DNA of 38,433 nt from Sphaerobacteraceae bacterium (GTDB lineage: Bacteria; Chloroflexota; Chloroflexia; Thermomicrobiales; UBA6265). The stretch covers positions 1-38,433 of the forward strand of contig JADDPH010000097.1 in assembly GCA_016781925.1 (NCBI GenBank), written 5' to 3'. Within the stretch, counting starts at the first letter, position 1. Every line of letters begins with the position of its first letter. A program made the position numbers and the translations under genes. A model generated the notes under the pieces. It did no database searches, was not told the origin of the DNA, and was given only the letters and a program-made list of their open reading frames with translations. This document shows, in pieces, positions 33,493 through 38,433 of the stretch.

Positions 33493-34725
33493 ATGGCCCA
33501 GGCCCCAACCGCCACCTCGCCCGAGAAACTCCAGACGCTGCTCTCGAAGCGGGGCAAGGACCTTCCCGGGCCCCGGGTCGGCGACCCGCGCAAGTCTGCC
33601 GAGTTGATCTCCTTCTACGCTGGCTTTCCGGACCCGGCTTCCCTCCCAGCCCGTGAGGTGGCGGATGCGACTGTCCGCGCGATGGAGAAGGACGGCTCCT
33701 GGGCCCTCCAGTACGGCAACAGCACCGGCTACCAGGGGCTGGTTGATGTGCTGCTCGCCAAGTTGAAGCGGGATCAGGGGATCGACGCCCGCCGCGAGAA
33801 CGTCCTGATCACCGCGGGCGGCTCGCAAGCGCTGGCCCTGGTGCTGGACGCTTTCGTTGACTGGGATGACACCATCATCACTGAGGCGCCAACCTGGATG
33901 GGAGCGGTGCGTGCGTTCAAGAACGTGGGCGCTCAGCCGGTCAGCATCCCGGTGGACGAGCAGGGGACGGATGTCGAAGCGTTGGAGCGGGAGTTGGTTC
34001 GCCTTCAAGGTGAGGGAATCCGGCCGAAGCTGATCTACGTGATCTCCAACTTCCAGAACCCGAGCGGTATCTCCACCACTCGTGAGCGGCGGGAGCGGAT
34101 TGCGGCGCTCGCCCAGGAGTACGGCACCCTCGTCCTGGAGGATGACGCCTACTACGACCTCCGCTACGGCGGCGAGTTCATCTCTCCGATCTACACGCTG
34201 GATGACAGCGGCTCGACGATGTACCTCGGCACGTTCTCCAAGGTCATGGGCGCGGGAATGCGCCTTGGCTGGTTGATTGCCCCGCCGGAGATCATCCAGA
34301 AGCTCGCGGTCCTGAAGATCGACGGCGGAACCAACGTCTTCGGCTCACACGTCGCCGCCGAGTGGGTGCCCGATCACCTCATCGCGCACGTCGAGCGGCT
34401 CAAGGGCATCTACCGCCACCGCCGGGATCTGATGCTTGAGGCTCTGGAGCGGCACATGCCCGAGGGCACGACCTGGACCAAGCCGGACGGCGGCTTCTTC
34501 ATCTGGGTCACCTTCCCCGATGGGGTGGACACAACCCGGATGCTGCCTCAAGCGCGCGAGCGAGGGGTCGAATTTCTCCCCGGTTCAGCCTGCTACATGA
34601 ATGGCGAGGGAGGCAATGCCCTTCGCCTCTCCTTCTCATTCGCCTCTGACGATCAGATCGACCCGGGCATTCGGGTGATCGGCGAGATCGCGAAGGGCGA
34701 GTTACTGGAGAGCGGGACTCCCTAG
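33493..34725 (+). CDS. Class I/II PLP-dependent aminotransferase (2-aminoadipate/LysN or aromatic type)
   Basis: A fold-type I aminotransferase, 410 residues. It has the glycine-rich TAGGSQALALVLDAF block, ISNFQNPSGIS (Asn-Pro for the PLP hydroxyl), VLEDDAYYDLRY (Asp for the pyridine nitrogen), and the Schiff-base Lys in GTFSKVMGAGMRLGW. This layout is that of LysN/AroAT-like and MocR-type catalytic domains, without a GntR head. The substrate cannot be fixed; 2-aminoadipate, aromatic or branched amino acids are candidates. ATG at 33493 is preferred over the long frame from 33301 because GAGGAGGGA precedes it. The downstream gene is 205 bases away and may be transcribed with it. Confidence 0.92.
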   Translation: MAQAPTATSPEKLQTLLSKRGKDLPGPRVGDPRKSAELISFYAGFPDPASLPAREVADATVRAMEKDGSWALQYGNSTGYQGLVDVLLAKLKRDQGIDARRENVLITAGGSQALALVLDAFVDWDDTIITEAPTWMGAVRAFKNVGAQPVSIPVDEQGTDVEALERELVRLQGEGIRPKLIYVISNFQNPSGISTTRERRERIAALAQEYGTLVLEDDAYYDLRYGGEFISPIYTLDDSGSTMYLGTFSKVMGAGMRLGWLIAPPEIIQKLAVLKIDGGTNVFGSHVAAEWVPDHLIAHVERLKGIYRHRRDLMLEALERHMPEGTTWTKPDGGFFIWVTFPDGVDTTRMLPQARERGVEFLPGSACYMNGEGGNALRLSFSFASDDQIDPGIRVIGEIAKGELLESGTP

Positions 34726-34930
34726 TCGACCGGGTCTCGATGCCGGTCTGTAGGCGAAATCCTTTGGGAGCATTCGTAGCCACTGATCCCTGCCTGTGGT
34801 TCGGATCGCTGCTGGCCGGCGATGTTCTCCAGAACCGTCGCCCATTGCCCCCTGGGTTCCAATCCCCCGATGCTGGAGATGGCTGGTTCAGGCGATCGTG
34901 AGCGGTCGGTAGGAGTGGGGACATCGAGCC

Positions 34931-35887
34931 ATGTTCGAACCACAGGCAGGAGCGGGGCACGTTCGACCGGGAGCACTGCGAGGTGTCTACGCCATCCTGG
35001 CGACGCCATTCCTCCCGGACGGATCCATTGACGAGGCCAGTCTGCGGCGGCTCACGACAGCGACTCTGGCAACAGGGGTTGACGGGGTCACCGTCCTTGG
35101 GGTGGCCGGGGAAGTCCACAAGCTGACGGATGCCGAGCGATCTCGCGTGCTAGCCGCCGTCATTGAGACCGTCGGTGGGCAAGTGCCGGTCGTGGCCGGC
35201 ACCTCCCGGGACGGCACCGATGCCGCTATGGTGGCGGCGCAAGAGACGGAAGCAGCCGGGGCAACCGCGCTCATGGTCGCACCTCCCGCGTTCTCCCAGG
35301 CCGGACCCAGTCTCACCGACCACTACTGGCGGATCGGCGACGCCACGGGTCTCCCGATCGTCCTCCAGGACTTCCCGCCAGCGAATGCCGTCACCCTGTC
35401 CCCTCGCGCCCTGGCCGATCTTGTCGCCGCCGTGCCGGCCATCGTCACCATCAAGCTGGAAGACCCGCCGACGCCGCTTCGCATCGCGCAGACACTCGCC
35501 TTGACGGGACATCAAGCAACGATGCTTGGTGGCCTCGGCGGGGTCTACCTGCTAGACGAACTCCGGCGTGGGGCCAGCGGCACGATGACCGGCTTCGCCT
35601 TTCCTGAGATTCTCGCCGCCATCTGGCAGGCCTGGGACGCCGGCGATACCCGAGCAGCGACCGACATCTACTACAGGTGGCTGCCGCTCATCGCCTTCGA
35701 GGGTCAGCCGAAGATCGGCCTCGCCATCCGCAAGGAACTGCTTCGCCGGCGCGGCTTCATCGACCACGCCACCGTCCGCCAACCCGCCGCAGCGTTGACC
35801 GACGAGATCCGGGAAGATCTCGAGTCCACCCTTGCCGCCCTCAGTCTAGATCCCTTCCGACCGCCGCTGACATTTTCGCCCTCCTGA
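34931..35887 (+). CDS. Dihydrodipicolinate synthase family protein, divergent active site
   Basis: A second DHDPS-fold protein, 318 residues. The barrel has GVAGEVHKLT at the phosphate-sugar-like loop, the Schiff-base Lys in TIKLEDPP, and GGLGGVYLLDEL near the end. In the region where DapA has YNVPSRT it reads QDFPPAN: the catalytic Tyr is replaced by Gln and the substrate Arg by Ala. Lysine biosynthesis is therefore unlikely; relatives with a Q-D-F/Y-P sequence form a distinct subgroup of uncertain function. ATG at 34931 lacks a strong ribosome site (GGAGTGGGG lies upstream at longer spacing). It shares direction with the aminotransferase but is 205 bases downstream. Confidence 0.85.
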   Translation: MFEPQAGAGHVRPGALRGVYAILATPFLPDGSIDEASLRRLTTATLATGVDGVTVLGVAGEVHKLTDAERSRVLAAVIETVGGQVPVVAGTSRDGTDAAMVAAQETEAAGATALMVAPPAFSQAGPSLTDHYWRIGDATGLPIVLQDFPPANAVTLSPRALADLVAAVPAIVTIKLEDPPTPLRIAQTLALTGHQATMLGGLGGVYLLDELRRGASGTMTGFAFPEILAAIWQAWDAGDTRAATDIYYRWLPLIAFEGQPKIGLAIRKELLRRRGFIDHATVRQPAAALTDEIREDLESTLAALSLDPFRPPLTFSPS

Positions 35888-35975
35888 GGGGACCAGGAAG
35901 CCTGCTGGAGCGCCGCGCCTTATGGGTCATTGGGCCAGCCCGGGAACCAGCCGCAGCCGGCGACGCCGTAACTGA

Positions 35976-38252
35976 TTACCGCACCCCCCGGCGTTGCGAA
36001 CTGATCCGGCGAGCCGTCGATCGAGGACGCCGGCGCCAGCCATTCGAGGCGACCCCCGCCACGGTCAGAAGCGCCAAAAGACCCGGCACGGCGATCAACC
36101 ACGGGAGGAGCGTTCGACCGTCATCAACTGGTGCCCCGGCGACGAACCGGGAGAAGTGGTCGAGCGGCGCCGCCACCGCCTCTCGGCGCAGCAGGGAGCC
36201 ATCCAGCCGGTGCAAACGCTCTTGGTCCACCCGATAGATCGCCGTCTCAGACGGCTGAACGTCCGTGCTCAACCTGAGGCTCAACTCCGCGGGGCCGGTG
36301 AGTTGCAGCACAGGAGCACCGGCGGCCCCCGAAACCGTAACGTCAAAGGCAGTCCCGGGCACGAGGTCGACATTCTCTGAAACCGGCAACCACGAATCCG
36401 GAACGGGACGGATGCGGATGGTGACTGGGACCGTAAAGACACCCGGCGGCACGGTTAGTGTCGCACCCGCCGGACTGATGAGCGTGCCTCCCTCGGGACC
36501 CATCGTCGCCGCGACCTCACCTACCACGGTGGGGGTTGGCTGCTGGACGACCGAGGTCGGTACGCTCGGCAATGGAGCCGTCGTCGGCGCAGGAGGAACG
36601 CCAAGGGCTGGCCCGTCCTGGACAGCATTGGAGACTCCGGCCGGCGCGTCTGTGCCTCCCCCTGATGGCTCATCGGTTGGTCTGGACGGGCTCTCGGCCT
36701 TGCCGGTCCCATTCGACGGTTCCGCAGGAGGAAGTGTCTCAGTGGCAATCTGCTCCGCCTGGCCAGCACTGCTCCCGCCCGTCGCCCCTTTCGATGACTG
36801 GTCCGCCGAGGCGCTATCCGCGCCAGCCACGGAGTTGTCCGATTCCGTGGCAGAGCTCGGCGCTCCGGCAGCGAGCGGCAGTTCGACGCTCGGAGGCTCG
36901 ATCTCCTCCTCCGACGGTGTCATCGTCTCGACCTGATCGCCCGTGCCATCCTCGACGGGAGCGTCGCCCACCGGGGCCGGATCGGGGAGATCGACGGCGG
37001 GCTCCACGTCAATGGCGCACTCCACCGTATCACCGCTCATGTCGGTCGCATACACGTATGCGGTGACAGGGGCCGCGACATCAGGCACCTGCCAGGCAAG
37101 GGACGCGGTACCGTCCTGGGGCAATGAGCCGACCAGGGTCCCACCACCATCGGCTTCAGGATCAAACAGGGTGTTTGGCGACTGGCTTGACCATGAGCCG
37201 TGGGTGACATCCATCATCAGGCTGCCACTGCCATACAACGTAACGATGGCGAGATCGCCGCCGGTCGCGACTGCCGGGCAATCGAGCGACGCGGAGACAG
37301 GCGGTGGCTCAACCGGTGCCCCGAGGACGAGGGTGGACGCCGAGGCCAGCCACTCCCCACTGTCAGGATCGATGACGACGAAGGTGACGGTGACGTCCGC
37401 GGTCGTCTCGGGTGCCTGCCAAGCGATCGCGAACCCGCCCACTCCGGCGTAGGTACCGTCTCCGGTCTCCACGAAGACACCCGCGTCAGCCTCGAGGAGC
37501 GCTCCGCTGACACCCTCCACGCCGACGGACGCGATCTCCCCTGATGCGACGGTCTCGGGCACAGCGAGAGACGGCGGCAGAACGTCGACAGGAGCTTCAT
37601 CTCCGTCGCCGCTGTTCCCTTCGCCGTCCCCGCTCCCGTCGTCCACGGCGCCACCGTCGCGACCTTCGTCGTTATCACTTGGGACGTCGCCGTCGCCGGC
37701 ATCCTCCGGGGGCGTCAGAACTTGAAGAGCGTTCGCAAGGGATATGCTGTCGGTCTCGGCCAGGTTTTGGCTGCTGACGGAGTAGCCCACGTCACGGACC
37801 TGCCAGTAGACGAGGTCGTACGCGGGCGTCACGTCATGGTACGCGGGGTAGCCTTGAACGTCCGCGTTTTGGACGAGTTGATTGTTGCGGTCGTACCAGG
37901 AGAAATCAGGGATGGCACCGCCGACGGTGCCAGTGATTTCGAGGAAAGTCGGTGGGGTACCGGGGAGCATCCAGTAGAGGCTGTAGTAGCCCCCGCTGGC
38001 CCCGACTCGAGGTTCCCCTGAGAAGGGGGCTGGAACCCATCCCGGCACCAGGACATCGAACCCCAGGTCCAGCATGGCGGCCGTGTCCGCACTCATCCAC
38101 TCAGGAGCCGCCCGCATGTCACTGGCGACCATAGCTGGACCGGGGGCAGCCGCGGTGGGAACCACCGAGTGATACCCGCAGCCAAGGAGCGCGAGGAGCG
38201 ACAGCAGCGCGAGCAACCGGGTACTCGCGCCTGCCGATCCGTCATGTCCCAT
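35976..38252 (-). CDS. Large surface lipoprotein with DUF4367-like, low-complexity and ZU5-like regions
   Basis: A 758-residue extracytoplasmic protein. Residues 10-25 form a lipoprotein signal ending LALLGC, so Cys25 should be lipidated. An N-terminal domain (about 55-180) has strands and a V-x-G-Y-x-A-Y pattern like DUF4367 proteins of sporulation and sigma-factor control; this is inference. Two Ig-like strands sets follow an acidic Gly/Asp linker (about 187-223), and a Ser/Pro/Thr-rich stretch runs to about 570. A ZU5-like domain (about 580-700) shows EGGTLISPAGATLTVPPGV. A hydrophobic segment (about 715-736) and a very basic tail of 19 residues end the protein, which would give a second membrane anchor. 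ATG at 38252 has GAGGA upstream. No family assignment for the whole. Confidence 0.8.
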   Translation of the reverse strand: MGHDGSAGASTRLLALLSLLALLGCGYHSVVPTAAAPGPAMVASDMRAAPEWMSADTAAMLDLGFDVLVPGWVPAPFSGEPRVGASGGYYSLYWMLPGTPPTFLEITGTVGGAIPDFSWYDRNNQLVQNADVQGYPAYHDVTPAYDLVYWQVRDVGYSVSSQNLAETDSISLANALQVLTPPEDAGDGDVPSDNDEGRDGGAVDDGSGDGEGNSGDGDEAPVDVLPPSLAVPETVASGEIASVGVEGVSGALLEADAGVFVETGDGTYAGVGGFAIAWQAPETTADVTVTFVVIDPDSGEWLASASTLVLGAPVEPPPVSASLDCPAVATGGDLAIVTLYGSGSLMMDVTHGSWSSQSPNTLFDPEADGGGTLVGSLPQDGTASLAWQVPDVAAPVTAYVYATDMSGDTVECAIDVEPAVDLPDPAPVGDAPVEDGTGDQVETMTPSEEEIEPPSVELPLAAGAPSSATESDNSVAGADSASADQSSKGATGGSSAGQAEQIATETLPPAEPSNGTGKAESPSRPTDEPSGGGTDAPAGVSNAVQDGPALGVPPAPTTAPLPSVPTSVVQQPTPTVVGEVAATMGPEGGTLISPAGATLTVPPGVFTVPVTIRIRPVPDSWLPVSENVDLVPGTAFDVTVSGAAGAPVLQLTGPAELSLRLSTDVQPSETAIYRVDQERLHRLDGSLLRREAVAAPLDHFSRFVAGAPVDDGRTLLPWLIAVPGLLALLTVAGVASNGWRRRPRSTARRISSQRRGVR

Positions 38253-38433
38253 GGGATCGTCCTCTCGGTGCTGCGGCTTAACGCAGGCCCGCTAGGCAGA
38301 GACCAGCTCGGTGAAGCCACCCGCAACACTGCCGCGAACGAGCGAGTGGCTAAGGTACCACCCGCACGCATCCCTTGACGACTAGGCACCGCAACTGCAC
38401 AAGGCAAGCCGGGGGCGACCAGGACCGTGTTTG

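Overview
The window is GC-rich, densely coded bacterial DNA from a chromosome. The gene set (ClpC with two N repeats and a UVR segment, long LonA, RadA, a C-terminally extended S1 protein, MurG, LspA, a holin-4-family membrane protein, a YesN-less but DUF4367-like lipoprotein) and the extended -10 promoters suggest a Chloroflexota member, most likely near Thermomicrobia/Sphaerobacter. That placement is inferred from protein style only. No rRNA, tRNA, CRISPR array, insertion sequence, integrase or phage module was seen, so this looks like ordinary core chromosome with metabolic accessory genes.

Layout. 1-743: a glutamine-amidotransferase-type peptidase (PuuD-like) cut by the window edge, separated by a strong bidirectional hairpin from an hsp20-lon proteostasis operon on the minus strand (814-3864). 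4401-6419: a membrane-anchored putative glycoside hydrolase, divergent from a polyprenyl diphosphate synthase (6607-7593). 7708-9034: two minus-strand unknowns, one secreted. 9204-13288: a minus-strand metabolic set (nucleoside hydrolase, ThDP enzyme, glycerate 2-kinase). 13393-15392: rluD, lspA and a DksA/TraR-type zinc-finger gene in one minus-strand operon, divergent from murG (15609-16778). 16825-23052: radA, clpC and an S1-domain gene on the minus strand, each separated by GC-rich hairpins. 23243-24355: class V aminotransferase, divergent from an AI-2E-family permease (24620-25966). 26042-28762: minus-strand phosphodiesterase, DHDPS-family aldolase, small membrane protein and metallo-beta-lactamase-fold hydrolase. 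28977-32060: plus-strand HxlR regulator, trpS and a URO-D superfamily protein. 32141-33271: a flavin-dependent ferredoxin/thioredoxin-reductase-like gene, divergent from a class I aminotransferase and a second DHDPS-family protein (33493-35887). 35976-38252: a large surface lipoprotein with a ZU5-like domain.

Themes. Protein quality control is strongly represented (Hsp20, Lon, ClpC). Several scattered enzymes could meet at glyoxylate/glycerate (class V aminotransferase, glycerate 2-kinase, aldolase-family proteins), but no complete pathway can be shown here. A recurring TGnTAnnnT extended -10 promoter is visible upstream of at least six genes. I found no clear new multi-gene system. The most unusual items are the S1 protein with a glycine-zipper tail, the lipoprotein that appears anchored at both ends, an lspA with no conventional start codon at the expected place, a DksA-type finger with one Cys ligand replaced by Asp, and a DHDPS-family protein lacking the usual active-site Tyr.
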